A stretch of 64,000 bases of DNA from Paenibacillus sp. FSL R5-0623 (GCF_037974265.1 NZ_CP150233.1:4588001-4652000), one strand, 5' to 3'. Counted from the first letter of the stretch, positions 8,928 to 18,025 are shown. Program-made: numbers and translations. The notes: a model not told the origin generated them from the letters alone.

Positions 8928-9275
8928 ATGATTTTTGAGAATACAGGCTTGGATGGCTTGAAGAGCGACTTGGCATACCTGGATGAGAGCGCCGAGAAAG
9001 TCGGATTTGTCCGGTGGCAATGGGAATATTACCGTGCTACATATGATTACAAAATTGAAGATGAACAAACCAACTCAGAATACTTTGTACGCATTAATAC
9101 CCGCGCTGTGGAAGGCAAATTGGAAAAACCGGATACCGTTCTTGCTGTTGAAGCAGTATACCTTGGCAAAGCCACTTTCCCTCACGGCCTGGATTATGAC
9201 TCTTCCGTTCCGCAACCAGTCGTGAAGCTGGCAGCCGAAAAATTACAGCAGCTTAAAGAACTGCTGGAAGCATAG
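8928..9275 (+). CDS. YugN-like family protein
   Basis: A 115-residue soluble protein resembling the YugN family of Bacillaceae: MIFENTGLDGLKSDLAYLDE at the N-terminus, FVRWQWEYYRATYDYKIED, and a long C-terminal helix. No biochemical role is known. The ATG has GAGGAGGATC upstream. The ftsW gene starts 13 bp after its stop with only a poor ribosome binding site of its own, so the two are probably co-transcribed and perhaps translationally coupled. The family assignment is from recognition of the sequence pattern and is fairly but not fully secure. Confidence 0.75.
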   Translation: MIFENTGLDGLKSDLAYLDESAEKVGFVRWQWEYYRATYDYKIEDEQTNSEYFVRINTRAVEGKLEKPDTVLAVEAVYLGKATFPHGLDYDSSVPQPVVKLAAEKLQQLKELLEA

Positions 9276-9288
9276 GCTGGGCCAAACG

Positions 9289-10578
9289 ATGAAACAACAA
9301 ACGGCCCAAACGAAAACGAAGAGAGGCACGCCGGATTTTCAACTGCTAATCCTCACTTTATTGTTGGTGGGCTTTGGACTGGTGATGGTATTCAGCTCCA
9401 GTTCCAGCATTGCAATCGCAAGCGAAAGATTTAACAATGATGCCCTTTACTTCACGAAAAAACAACTTGTGTGGGCGATTCTCGGTCTATTTGGCATGTT
9501 TTTTGCCATGAATATCCGCTTCAACAAGTACAAAAAGCTCTATGCACCATTTTTTCTGTTCACTACTGTACTGCTTCTCATTGTGTTGGTCGCAGGTAAG
9601 AAGGTAAACGGTGCCCGAAGCTGGATTGAAATTGTCGGCTTCAGTCTTCAGCCTGCCGAGTTTGCCAAAATTGCTATTATTCTGTACCTCTCTGCTCTGA
9701 TTACCAAAAAAGGCGAGAAATTTAGAGTTTTCAAGACAGGGTATTTTCCCGTCCTGTTCATCGTTGGATTCATCGCAGGACTGATTATGCTGCAACCAGA
9801 CTTCGGTACCACCTTCATCCTGGTGTCCACCTGTGGTCTTTTGATCTATGCCGGTGGAGCCAGTATGAAACATATCCTGGGTTCGATTCTCCTGGTTGTA
9901 CTCGGTGGGGCACTGGCGTTCGGAGCAAATTCCCTGTTCTCTTCCATGTCTCCTTCAGACACGACGACTGCTGCAACAGCGGTTACTGCCGAGCAGAACT
10001 ACAAAATTGGACGTATTCAAGCTTTCTTGAATCCATTATCCGATATTAATGGTGGAAGTCTTAACCTCTACCGTTCTCTTGTTGCCATTGGTGATGGCGG
10101 CATGACAGGTTCCGGGATTGGACAAGGTACGATGAAGCTGCACTATTTGCCAAATGCATATAATGACTTTATTTTCTCCGTAATTGGGGAAGAACTCGGA
10201 TTCATCGGAAGTGCATTATTCCTGCTTGTTTACCTGTACTTCATCTGGCGAGGAATTATTGTCTCTCTCCGCTGTCCCGATCCATTCGGAACATTGGTCG
10301 GCATAGGCATCATGGGACTAATCGCAATTCAAGCATTTATCAACATTGGTGGTGTAACTCAGACCATTCCGGTGACGGGGGTCACGCTTCCGTTTATCAG
10401 TTATGGAGGTACCTCACTCTTTGTGATGATGGTTGCCATGGGCATTCTGCTCAGTATCTCACGCACCAACAATCTGGACGTGATCAAGGAAGAGAAAACG
10501 ATGTCCGTGACTGTACAGACGCAGACTCGCACCTCTCCTGCTCTTCGTTCACGGGAGTCCATCCGTCGGATTCGATAA
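9289..10578 (+). CDS. ftsW: FtsW/RodA/SpoVE family peptidoglycan glycosyltransferase
   Basis: A 429-residue SEDS protein with about ten membrane segments. Characteristic stretches are PAEFAKIAIILYLSALI, QPDFGTTFIL, NAYNDFIFSVIGEELGFIG and the terminal TGVTLPFISYGGTS. SEDS proteins polymerise lipid II into glycan strands with a partner class B PBP; FtsW acts at the division septum. In B. subtilis ftsW (ylaO) lies beside ylaN, and ylaN is 2 kb downstream here, which supports FtsW over RodA or SpoVE. The large extracellular loop (about residues 215-240) is Ser/Thr/Ala-rich. A bidirectional terminator follows. Confidence 0.87.
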   Translation: MKQQTAQTKTKRGTPDFQLLILTLLLVGFGLVMVFSSSSSIAIASERFNNDALYFTKKQLVWAILGLFGMFFAMNIRFNKYKKLYAPFFLFTTVLLLIVLVAGKKVNGARSWIEIVGFSLQPAEFAKIAIILYLSALITKKGEKFRVFKTGYFPVLFIVGFIAGLIMLQPDFGTTFILVSTCGLLIYAGGASMKHILGSILLVVLGGALAFGANSLFSSMSPSDTTTAATAVTAEQNYKIGRIQAFLNPLSDINGGSLNLYRSLVAIGDGGMTGSGIGQGTMKLHYLPNAYNDFIFSVIGEELGFIGSALFLLVYLYFIWRGIIVSLRCPDPFGTLVGIGIMGLIAIQAFINIGGVTQTIPVTGVTLPFISYGGTSLFVMMVAMGILLSISRTNNLDVIKEEKTMSVTVQTQTRTSPALRSRESIRRIR

Positions 10579-10590
10579 AAAACAACAAAA

Positions 10591-10625
10591 AAAAGGCTGT
10601 GCACCCAATGGATGCACAGCCTTTT
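10591..10625. terminator. Bidirectional terminator between ftsW and the Asp23 gene
   Basis: A perfect stem (10591-10603 with 10613-10625) carries A on one side and T on the other, so it can end transcription of both convergent genes. Confidence 0.85.
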
Positions 10626-10706
10626 TGTGTGTACTCAGTACAATTCTGTCTATCAAGATGAAGAACAGGTCAATATCGCTCTGTCCTTCATTGCGGATTG
10701 CGAATT

Positions 10707-11069
10707 CTACAGATCGTCGCCTTTGAAAGATACGCCTTCTACCTTTACATTGACTTCAACCACGCGTAATCCGGTCATGGTCTCTACCGCTTCTCTTACA
10801 TTCTGCTGAAGCATACGGGAAACTTCATGAATCGGGGTTTCGTACAGGACGATGATGCGCAGGTCAATGGCTGCTTCCAGCTGGCCGACCTCAACGCTCA
10901 CGCCTTTCTGTACGTTTTTACCGCTGAGTCGCTTCGCCCAGCCCTCTGACAATCCTCCAGACATTGCGGCAATTCCGGGTGTTTCCATTGCAGCCATTCC
11001 GGCAATTTTTGCAACCACGTCATCGGCAATCCGGATGTTTCCGCTCTCCAGTTGAAGTTGTTCTGCCAT
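10707..11069 (-). CDS. Asp23/Gls24 family envelope stress response protein
   Basis: A 120-residue Asp23/Gls24 family protein. The family pattern is clear: an N-terminal GNIRIADDVVAKIAGMAAMETPGI segment, then SVEVGQLEAAIDLRIIVLYETPIHEV, and an amphipathic helix before the final strand with VVEVNVKVEGV. Staphylococcal Asp23 is a cell-envelope-associated protein whose loss triggers a wall-stress response; several paralogues are usual in Firmicutes, and which one this is cannot be said. GAAGGAGGA precedes the ATG. It is apparently transcribed alone and converges with ftsW. The C-terminus is acidic (FKGDDL). Confidence 0.88.
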   Translation of the reverse strand: MAEQLQLESGNIRIADDVVAKIAGMAAMETPGIAAMSGGLSEGWAKRLSGKNVQKGVSVEVGQLEAAIDLRIIVLYETPIHEVSRMLQQNVREAVETMTGLRVVEVNVKVEGVSFKGDDL

Positions 11070-11252
11070 GCCACATCCTCCTTCACTTCGTTACTCGTAT
11101 TTTAAATCCTTTCCACCCCAAAAAGCAAATTAAACTCAAAAAGATGCGTTTACAACCTACCACCATTTGGTTATATTGAAATATGAAAATAATCTCATAA
11201 GCGATTTACATGCAATTCAAAAACAAAATAATTTATAACCGAGGTGTTTGTT

Positions 11253-12323
11253 GTGAGAAACCGGATTTCATCCATCTTGCTGATTGCGTTCTTTGCACTC
11301 AGTGCCATCGCCCACTTCTTGAAATGGGATTCGATTCTACAGTTCGTAATATCAGCCATTTCGGTTATTTTTGTGGCCGGTTTTTTAGGCAAAGCCACCG
11401 AAAATGTGGCTCACTACGCCGGACAGCGGCTGGGTGGATTCTTGAATGCCACGTTCGGCAATGCTGCCGAATTGATCATCGCCATTTTCCTCGTTAAAGA
11501 GGGACTGTTCGACATGGTCAAAGCAAGTCTGACAGGCTCCATCATCGGAAATCTGTTGTTAGTGCTCGGGTTAAGTATTTTTGCCGGAGGACTCAAGTTC
11601 AAAATTCAGAATTATAATGTTTCACTCGCAGGTCTGAATGGTTCCCTGATGATTGTTGCCATCATTGCCCTGTTTATTCCGGCAGTCTTTCTCAATACAC
11701 ATTCCATTACACAGAAAGACACCAATACACTTAGTCTCATCGTGGCCGGATTGCTCATCCTCGCGTATATTGCGTGGTTGCTATTCTCCATGGTGACACA
11801 TAAGAACTACCTTGCAGACGTCACTGAGGATCGCGATGAAGAGCTACCTCATGAGCATGCTCCGGCGTGGTCCAAGAAAAAATCTATTCTCTACCTGGTG
11901 CTCGCAACAGTCATGGTTGCCTTTGTCAGTGAATGGCTGGTGGGCACGCTCGAAGTCTTCACTTCGGAATTTGGACTTAGCGAACTGTTTGTCGGTGCAT
12001 TCCTTGTGGCCATCATCGGTAATGCGGCCGAACACAGTGCAGCCATCATGCTTGCCATGAAAAATAAAATCGGAGCAGCCGTCGAGATTGCGGTTGGCAG
12101 CAGCTTGCAGATCGCACTCTTCGTTGCTCCTGTTCTGATTTTTGTCAGCTACTTCACAGGCAGAACCATGGATATCGTATTTACAACGATTGAACTGGTC
12201 GCCATCGGCGTATCCGTATTTATTGCAAAATCCATTACCCAAGATGGTTCAACGAATTGGTACGAAGGTTTACTCCTGCTCGTGGTATATATCATACTCG
12301 GTGTATCCTTCTTCCTGGTGTAA
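11253..12323 (+). CDS. cax: Ca2+/H+ antiporter (CAX family)
   Basis: A 356-residue cation/proton exchanger with about eleven membrane helices and the duplicated CAX structure. Two copies of the ion-binding motif are visible: GNAAELIIAIF in the first half and GNAAEHSAAIM in the second, followed by GSSLQIALFVAPVL. An acidic, His-containing loop (ADVTEDRDEELPHEHAP) separates the halves. It should expel Ca2+ in exchange for protons, like YfkE of B. subtilis. I set the start at GTG 11253, 6 nt after GAGGTG; a GTG at 11244 overlaps that ribosome binding site. A terminator follows, so it is monocistronic. Confidence 0.87.
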   Translation: MRNRISSILLIAFFALSAIAHFLKWDSILQFVISAISVIFVAGFLGKATENVAHYAGQRLGGFLNATFGNAAELIIAIFLVKEGLFDMVKASLTGSIIGNLLLVLGLSIFAGGLKFKIQNYNVSLAGLNGSLMIVAIIALFIPAVFLNTHSITQKDTNTLSLIVAGLLILAYIAWLLFSMVTHKNYLADVTEDRDEELPHEHAPAWSKKKSILYLVLATVMVAFVSEWLVGTLEVFTSEFGLSELFVGAFLVAIIGNAAEHSAAIMLAMKNKIGAAVEIAVGSSLQIALFVAPVLIFVSYFTGRTMDIVFTTIELVAIGVSVFIAKSITQDGSTNWYEGLLLLVVYIILGVSFFLV

Positions 12324-12351
12324 CCAGGCCCTCACGTAGTCACCACTAAAA

Positions 12352-12406
12352 TATACAAGCCACAAGAGGCAGCCCGAATTTACATTTGGTGCTGTCTCTT
12401 TGTTTG
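12352..12406 (+). terminator. Terminator after the cax gene
   Basis: AAGAGGCAGC (12364-12373) pairs with GCTGTCTCTT (12391-12400) with one G-T pair, and the outer flanks TATACAA and TTGTATA extend the pairing. TGTTTG follows. Confidence 0.65.
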
Positions 12407-12452
12407 TATACGCCTTCCGGCTGGCTTGCATACCCATCCCGTTCAGACGCAC

Positions 12453-12481
12453 AAAAAAAGCATGCATAAACGCCTGCATGC
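12453..12481 (-). terminator. Terminator after ylaN
   Basis: GCATGCA (12460-12466) pairs with TGCATGC (12475-12481). Seven T follow on the minus strand. Confidence 0.75.
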
Positions 12482-12509
12482 CTTCTATTCTGACCCGCGC
12501 ATTTGCAGG

Positions 12510-12803
12510 CTATTGCTCATTCTTCTTGTTCAAGGCTTCATATAGAATTGCCAAATTCCGCTCAAGCGCGCTAACCAGCTGCTTACCTGCACCTTCTGGA
12601 AGGAGCCCTGCACGAACAGCAAAATCAACTTCTTTGGAGAACCCATACATCTGTGTATCCAATACTTCCTCATAGAGAGGGCAGTAGCGGGTAGCCAGAT
12701 TCTCCATCTGTACTTCAATAAGCTTCTGTATTTTATCTGCATCTTCTTGAAGAAGACTGATCGCTTTCAAACTCAGCTGGTCCTGCAGATCAGATGAAGT
12801 CAT
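12510..12803 (-). CDS. ylaN: YlaN family protein (UPF0358, DUF1507)
   Basis: A 97-residue helical protein. The segment YCPLYEEVLDTQMYGFSKEVDFAVRAGLL is closely similar to B. subtilis YlaN. Published work ties YlaN in Bacillus and Staphylococcus to iron homeostasis, where it is proposed to interact with Fur according to cellular iron status. The start is ATG 12803 with AGGGGGG upstream; a longer frame to 12827 lacks support. It lies near ftsW as in Bacillus, although cax now stands between them. Its own terminator suggests a single-gene transcript. Confidence 0.88.
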   Translation of the reverse strand: MTSSDLQDQLSLKAISLLQEDADKIQKLIEVQMENLATRYCPLYEEVLDTQMYGFSKEVDFAVRAGLLPEGAGKQLVSALERNLAILYEALNKKNEQ

Positions 12804-12983
12804 GCATTTTTCCCCCCTATGTCCCAAAAATCGCGTAAAGACGTTCTACCTCTAATATTAGACGAAATGAAGAGCTAATACAAGAACCTGACCAAAATAA
12901 GCCCGCAAAGTTAAGCCATCTGTTGGAGCTTAATCCACCTGTTCCAGTCACGTCCAGACGAGTATTCAGATCATTCCATGCCA

Positions 12984-13014
12984 AAAAACACCCCTGCCTA
13001 AAAAGGCAAAGGTG
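12984..13014 (-). terminator. Terminator after the HPr-like gene
   Basis: CACCCCTGCC (12989-12998) pairs with GGCAAAGGTG (13005-13014). Six T follow on the minus strand. Confidence 0.75.
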
Positions 13015-13028
13015 CTTCTTGAGAGCTA

Positions 13029-13274
13029 TTACTCAGATGCAATGCTTACATTCAGTCCATGCTTGGCAAATACTTCTGACATGGCTGCTTTTGCTTCAAC
13101 TGCATCTGGACCATGAACATGCAGTTCATAGCTGTGCGTGCTAATCAGCGTTGTAAACAATCCGAGAATACTTTTTACATCGATATACTTGTTCTCCGAA
13201 TGAAGCACGATTGAAGAAGTAAACTTGCCTGCTGTTTGAGCAATTTCCACTACAGCCGCGTTATTACTCGACAT
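13029..13274 (-). CDS. HPr-like protein lacking the phosphorylatable histidine
   Basis: An 81-residue HPr-fold protein. The central VEIAQTAGKFTSSI..YIDVKSILGLFTTL segment aligns with the HPr region from helix 1 to the Ser46 site (KSIMG in B. subtilis HPr), so a regulatory serine is retained in VKSILG. The beginning of HPr (first strand and the His15 loop, consensus GIHARPA) is missing, so it cannot accept phosphate from enzyme I in the normal way. It therefore looks like a Crh-type regulatory or structural relative rather than a PTS carrier. Its ATG is preceded by GGAGGGAT. It is transcribed alone and ends at a terminator. Partner and function are unknown. Confidence 0.75.
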   Translation of the reverse strand: MSSNNAAVVEIAQTAGKFTSSIVLHSENKYIDVKSILGLFTTLISTHSYELHVHGPDAVEAKAAMSEVFAKHGLNVSIASE

Positions 13275-13370
13275 AGGAATCCCTCCGTCTTTTTACTATT
13301 GGTATCATCTATTAATTACCACTACATGATACCGTGAATCCGCTTTCCTAGCAACAGCAAAATCCTGATC

Positions 13371-14486
13371 CTACTTCAAACGGTCCGGATTCAGGCATTC
13401 CAGCTCAGGAATAACAAAGATACCGTCTTTGCGAATCAGCACATCGTCAAAATAAATCTCCCCGCCGCCATAATCCGGACGCTGGATCAATACCAGATCC
13501 CAGTGGATGGACGAGCGGTTGCCATTGTCGGTTTCTTCATACGCCTGACCTGGCGTAAAGTGCAAGCTGCCTGCGATTTTTTCATCGAACAGGATATCTT
13601 TCATCGGATGAAGAATATGCGGGTTAAATCCAATCGCGAATTCACCGATATGACGAGCACCCTCATCCGAATTCAGGATTTCATTCAAACGCTCTGTATC
13701 GTTACTTGTCGCTTCAACAATTTTGCCATCCTTGAACGTGAACTTGATATTTTCAAAAGTCACTCCATTGTACAGGGTTGGCGAGTTATAACTAATCGTT
13801 CCGTTCACGGAATTACGCACAGGGGCACTGTACACTTCGCCATCCGGGATATTTTTTTGGCCAGAACATTTCTCTGCACCGATATCTTTAATGGAGAAGC
13901 TCAGCTCTGTTCCTGGTCCGGTAATACGAACTTTGTCCGTCCGCTTCATCAGGTTAGCGAGCGAGTCCTGCGCTTTGTCCATTTTGGCGTAATCCAGGTT
14001 ACAGACGTCGAAGTAGAAATCTTCGAATGCTTCTGTACTTGTATTGGCGAGTTGCGCCATACTTGCGTTAGGGTAACGAAGTACAACCCATTTCGTATGT
14101 TTGACACGTTGTTCACTATGTACCGGGTGGGAGTATAATGAATTGTACATTTTCATTTTTTCTTCCGGCACATCGGACAGATCATTCACATTTTCTCCCG
14201 CACGAATTCCGATATAACAATCCATCTGTTTCATACGGTTCAGATCAATCTCTGCCCATGTTTTCATCATTTCTTCTGTGGCATTTTTCAGCATCGCACG
14301 CTGTACGGTTTTATCAGTCAACTGTACAAAGACGTTACCACCTTTTTTGCCTACCTCTTCAATAATGGCGTTAATCAGATCACGTTCCGATCCAATCATT
14401 TCAACCAATACATTTTCACCAGGCTGTACATCTACTGAATAGCCCACCAGGTTTGCTGCAAGCTTTTGAATTCTTGGGTCTTTCAT
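13371..14486 (-). CDS. M29 family aminopeptidase
   Basis: A 371-residue M29 (AmpS/PepS/aminopeptidase T) metallopeptidase. Family features include MKDPRIQKLAANLVGYSVDVQPGENVLVEM, the GTELSFSIKD segment, the DGEVYSAPV metal-site region, EFAIGFNP, and HWDLVLI near the C-terminus with nearby acidic ligands. These dimeric, cobalt- or zinc-dependent cytoplasmic enzymes release N-terminal residues from small peptides. The ATG at 14486 has AGGAGGATTTTACC upstream. No partner gene adjoins it, so general peptide turnover is the likely role. Confidence 0.88.
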   Translation of the reverse strand: MKDPRIQKLAANLVGYSVDVQPGENVLVEMIGSERDLINAIIEEVGKKGGNVFVQLTDKTVQRAMLKNATEEMMKTWAEIDLNRMKQMDCYIGIRAGENVNDLSDVPEEKMKMYNSLYSHPVHSEQRVKHTKWVVLRYPNASMAQLANTSTEAFEDFYFDVCNLDYAKMDKAQDSLANLMKRTDKVRITGPGTELSFSIKDIGAEKCSGQKNIPDGEVYSAPVRNSVNGTISYNSPTLYNGVTFENIKFTFKDGKIVEATSNDTERLNEILNSDEGARHIGEFAIGFNPHILHPMKDILFDEKIAGSLHFTPGQAYEETDNGNRSSIHWDLVLIQRPDYGGGEIYFDDVLIRKDGIFVIPELECLNPDRLK

Positions 14487-14597
14487 CTTGGTAAAATCCT
14501 CCTGTCATCTGCCATACTTGAATTGAACAACGGTAAATTACGATACTATTGTAGCACGCGAACAGTCATCCCGTCAGCAGGCAGTCCTTCACTTCGT

Positions 14598-15455
14598 TTA
14601 TTGATATGACTTGAAGTTAACATCGGTGACAAGGGCTTCTTTGTTACTTTTACGGTTGTTGTCCGTGTAACTCATCTGACTTTCAGACGATAAGCGAAGA
14701 GGCAGACTGCTCTTCCGATCTACCGTGAGATGATATACCGTCTGCACGCTCGCTTGTTTCATCATCTGTTGCATCGTTGTTTCACCCTGTTTCCAAACTT
14801 TCTCCAGATCCTTCTCAAGCTTCTCCTTACGCGCCCCTTTCACTGTAGCTGCCTTATGCATATATTCTGCCCGAATGGCGTTCATCTCGTCGTTTAGCTG
14901 GGTTACAGCCCATGATTTGGCGTCTTCCGGTGCAAGTTCAATCCGTAATGTTCTGGTTCGACGACCAGCGCCATACTCCGATTGAATGGTTTTGTGCATC
15001 CCATCGATCTTCTCCAATTGGGCAATTGGATTAAATCGAGAAAGAGACCCACGCAGCGGCTCATGCTGCGCTGACAATGCCATCCATTGCCCTTGTTTCC
15101 GCTCGAAAGAGGCGCTGAACCCACTGGGCTGTCCATTATTTTTTACGGCAGTTGTTTGAATGCCTGTCCCCACAGCAGTTACTTCTCCAGGTAATCGGGT
15201 CTGAAGGGTCAGACGATCATGATTCTCCAGCTTGCCTTCAAATTTAAACTGATTCTCGAACAGCCCACTGTTCTCCCGTCGAAGTCCTGCCTCTCCTTCA
15301 AAACTCAACGTTTCTTTTCCCGCTATCCCGGATAAGGCCAAGGAAAAAACCTCTTCAGGCGTTTGATCTCGCTGGATTAATCCACAACCCGGAACACCAA
15401 TAATCACGATGCTCACAAATAACCATAATGTACGTACCGAATGGCGGTTAAACAT
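14598..15455 (-). CDS. Putative lipoprotein of unknown function
   Basis: A 285-residue exported protein. The N-terminus (MFNRHSVRTLWLFVSIVIIG then VPGC) is a lipoprotein signal with Cys24 as the lipidated residue. The mature part looks like a LolA/YceG-type or DUF-rich beta protein with a helical, Lys/Glu-rich section near residues 190-225; I do not recognise a named domain. I chose ATG 15455, with AAGGGTGAAG upstream, over longer frames to 15488 and 15551 that weaken the signal peptide. It lies just downstream of the diguanylate cyclase but is separated from it by that gene's own terminator position and direction; both read on the minus strand, cyclase first. Confidence 0.7.
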   Translation of the reverse strand: MFNRHSVRTLWLFVSIVIIGVPGCGLIQRDQTPEEVFSLALSGIAGKETLSFEGEAGLRRENSGLFENQFKFEGKLENHDRLTLQTRLPGEVTAVGTGIQTTAVKNNGQPSGFSASFERKQGQWMALSAQHEPLRGSLSRFNPIAQLEKIDGMHKTIQSEYGAGRRTRTLRIELAPEDAKSWAVTQLNDEMNAIRAEYMHKAATVKGARKEKLEKDLEKVWKQGETTMQQMMKQASVQTVYHLTVDRKSSLPLRLSSESQMSYTDNNRKSNKEALVTDVNFKSYQ

Positions 15456-15548
15456 GTCTATCTTCACCCTTCCGTGAACTTTCTCCATAGATTGCCCCGC
15501 CCGTATACGCTTATACTTCCTTCTATACACAACTTGATCTCCGATGCA

Positions 15549-15588
15549 CAAAAAAAAGAGAACGACTCCGCAATTGGAATTGTTCTCT
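15549..15588 (-). terminator. Terminator overlapping the end of the GGDEF gene
   Basis: AGAGAAC (15557-15563) pairs with GTTCTCT (15582-15588), with AATT-rich pairing inside. Eight T follow on the minus strand. The stem touches the stop codon. Confidence 0.75.
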
Positions 15589-17579
15589 TAACCTGTTACA
15601 TTCTGTTCCTCTACAACGATTCTGTTCCGACCACCATTCTTGGCGCTGTACAAAGCCATATCAGCCCGATAAAACAAGGACTCGACACTGACCTTTTCAT
15701 CCATCCAATTCCACTCTGCGATGCCACTGGATACCGTAACAGGCGGTCTGGTCTCTTCTGCGACTCTTTTTCGAATCACTTCTGCATAATCTAACGCCTG
15801 CCTTACACTCACCTGTGGCATATAGATCGCCAGTTCTTCTCCACCCCATCTGGCACAGACATCCTCTGAGCGAACAGAGCTGGTGACGATCTCACTCACT
15901 TGCTTCAATACTTGATCCCCCGTCTGGTGTCCGAATGTGTCATTCACCTGTTTGAACTGATCAATATCCACCACAATGAGGGAGCCACAGAATTCATGAG
16001 CCTGTCGCTCGTGAATCACACTATCCAGATAATGCCTCACGTACAGACCTGTCAACATATCCAGATTAGCCAAGCGCCGAACCTCGGCATGCAGCGTGGC
16101 ATTTGAAAGGGCAAGCCCGATATGGATGGATAACATCTGCAAGAGCCGATAGTTATCATATGAAAAGTAATGCTCTCTACTGTGTCCCAGCAAAATGGCA
16201 CCCTTCACTTCACCATTGACTCTGATCGGTGATGCAATCAGTGACATGGATCCCGTATCTTCCATGAAAAAGGAGGACACTTTATCGTATTGCGCATAAT
16301 TGACTATAATAAGCGGTTCCTCTGTTCGGTACACCAAACCTGCGATACCGTAGTCTACAGAAAAAGATTGGTGAAAAACATCTTTCACGTTAGATGACAT
16401 GACTTCGAAGTCATTGGTACTGTCATTGAGTTGAAGAATGCAACACGTTTCAGCCTGGAATATTTCCTTTAACTCTTGCTCGGATAATTGATAGATCTCC
16501 GAAAGATGCAGGCTTTTGTTCAACCGCTGTGTAAGATCATTAATTAAACGAAGTTCCTGAATTAACATATTGGATTGTTCATGCAGCTTGGCGTTCTCAA
16601 AGGCCGTTCCTGCAGTGTCTACCATCATCGTAATCAATTGCAAGTCCGATTCTTCCATAATCTCTTCATTCATTTCGATATGGAACACACCGTATATGCC
16701 TTGTTTGCCTTTCAGCGGAATCCCTATATCTACAATGCGGTTCTCTGCATCATCTGAGCGAGCAACGATCAGCTTACCTTCCATAAATGAACGCACACAA
16801 ATATCTTCTCCTCGCTCGTGGACAAGCAACGGTTTAATCCGTGGATCAGAGTTGTTCTGATCCTGAGACATATACAATTTGATATAAGTGGCCGGGTACA
16901 AGTAGTCCATACTGTCAAATACCTCATCCAATATGGCCTCGACATCCATTTTGTCATGCATTCGCTGAACAATCTGAAAGAGAATGGACCTCCGGTGTTC
17001 CTCACGAGCTGTTTGTTCATGAGCATGTAACAGGTCCGTCATAAATATGTATTCGAATCTTCGGTAAAAGCAGGTGTGATAATGCAATGCCTCAGATTGA
17101 ACCACAGCTTCAGACGTTTCATATCCATTGGATTCATAGATCACAGCGGTGAATACGGCAAACATATCCTTGTTAGTTCTGGAGAATAAGGGATGTGTTA
17201 TTATAAGATATTGTCCGTTTTCGCTTGTCCCTTTAAGGGACAGGACCTGTCTTTTATCCAAACATTCCAATACCAGCCTGCGTGCATTTACGCCCGGATC
17301 AGCTTCATGATCGCTATCGTATCCTATGCAATCACCTTCCGTGTTCCACACGCTGTAAAAGGTTGATGTTCTGGCAAGCCTTGAACCCTCTCTGGAGTTC
17401 CAGTCACTGTATGCCTGCTCTAGCAAGCTGCCTAAATATGAAAAATCAAAAGGTGTGATATCCATTTTTTGCATCCACAACACATGCTCTTCATGAGAAT
17501 GAGGAGCGGCAAAAGATGCGGAATCGCCCGAACTTCGTGAATTCAAGCTGGCAGGTAAACTTCTTAGATGTTCTAACAT
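15588..17579 (-). CDS. Diguanylate cyclase with two GAF-like domains
   Basis: A 663-residue cytoplasmic sensor. The N-terminal 190 residues are unrecognised. Two GAF-type domains follow (about 205-345 and 370-500), then a GGDEF domain (about 505-655). The active-site motif reads RWGGEEL, and an RxxD inhibitory site (RSED) lies five residues before it, so the enzyme is predicted to make cyclic di-GMP from GTP with product feedback. LDMLTGLYVRHYLD is the typical GGDEF entry helix. The start is ATG 17579 with AAAGGAG 8 nt upstream, not the longer frame to 17609. No membrane segment is present, so the signal is likely intracellular. Confidence 0.87.
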   Translation of the reverse strand: MLEHLRSLPASLNSRSSGDSASFAAPHSHEEHVLWMQKMDITPFDFSYLGSLLEQAYSDWNSREGSRLARTSTFYSVWNTEGDCIGYDSDHEADPGVNARRLVLECLDKRQVLSLKGTSENGQYLIITHPLFSRTNKDMFAVFTAVIYESNGYETSEAVVQSEALHYHTCFYRRFEYIFMTDLLHAHEQTAREEHRRSILFQIVQRMHDKMDVEAILDEVFDSMDYLYPATYIKLYMSQDQNNSDPRIKPLLVHERGEDICVRSFMEGKLIVARSDDAENRIVDIGIPLKGKQGIYGVFHIEMNEEIMEESDLQLITMMVDTAGTAFENAKLHEQSNMLIQELRLINDLTQRLNKSLHLSEIYQLSEQELKEIFQAETCCILQLNDSTNDFEVMSSNVKDVFHQSFSVDYGIAGLVYRTEEPLIIVNYAQYDKVSSFFMEDTGSMSLIASPIRVNGEVKGAILLGHSREHYFSYDNYRLLQMLSIHIGLALSNATLHAEVRRLANLDMLTGLYVRHYLDSVIHERQAHEFCGSLIVVDIDQFKQVNDTFGHQTGDQVLKQVSEIVTSSVRSEDVCARWGGEELAIYMPQVSVRQALDYAEVIRKRVAEETRPPVTVSSGIAEWNWMDEKVSVESLFYRADMALYSAKNGGRNRIVVEEQNVTG

Positions 17580-17819
17580 GTCAGGCGCTCCTTTGCACCG
17601 TTTTTGCATCCACCAGGATGCATTAATCTGCAGACGTTATCGCAAACCTGCAAATTCGTTGCGATAACCTTGTTACATAGAGATGATTTAAAGTTAAGAT
17701 ACAATCTATTTTACTCTGTTTATAGCTTTTTTGCATCCATATTTCAGAAAATTGTCCCATTATTTTAGGCCCAATGACCTATCGACAAATTTAGACGTTT
17801 TTTTGCTTTTATTCTGCGC

Positions 17820-17848
17820 TTGACTTTGTTTCTCTTAAACTGTAATAT
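17820..17848 (+). promoter_or_regulatory. Strong sigma-A promoter of rpsD
   Basis: TTGACT (17820-17825), a 17-bp spacer and TAATAT (17843-17848) form a near-consensus promoter about 195 bp upstream of rpsD. Confidence 0.75.
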
Positions 17849-17854
17849 AAATTG

Positions 17855-18025
17855 TTGATGAAGACTACTAATGGGTCTTTAAATTTGGGCATTACCGGTT
17901 GTGTCACCCTCATTCTTTTTGTTGCTTTCAGGACAGCGGCTGAACTTTCCTGATCGTTCTATGCGAGGCCAAGCCCGCATCAACAAATTGGAGCGCAAAC
18001 AGAGCCCTAATATGAACTTTAACTA
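17855..18025 (+). promoter_or_regulatory. Candidate S4 autoregulatory leader of rpsD
   Basis: About 170 nt of transcribed leader lies between the promoter and the rpsD ribosome binding site, with no coding frame of note. In B. subtilis S4 represses its own gene through a structured leader. Short pairings can be seen (ATGCG at about 17962 with CGCAT about 10 nt later), but I could not fold it, so identity with the known S4 leader is inferred from position. Confidence 0.45.

Noticed and set aside
8677-8931. 84-codon plus-strand frame before the YugN gene
   Set aside because: It starts inside the M20 gene on the opposite strand, lacks a ribosome binding site and overlaps the YugN start; the region looks like promoter.
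10852-11055. Frames opposite the Asp23 gene
   Set aside because: Antisense shadows with no ribosome binding site and no sequence likeness to any protein.
16818-17030. Possible small gene inside the GGDEF gene
   Set aside because: Antisense, no start signal, overlaps a strong GAF domain frame.
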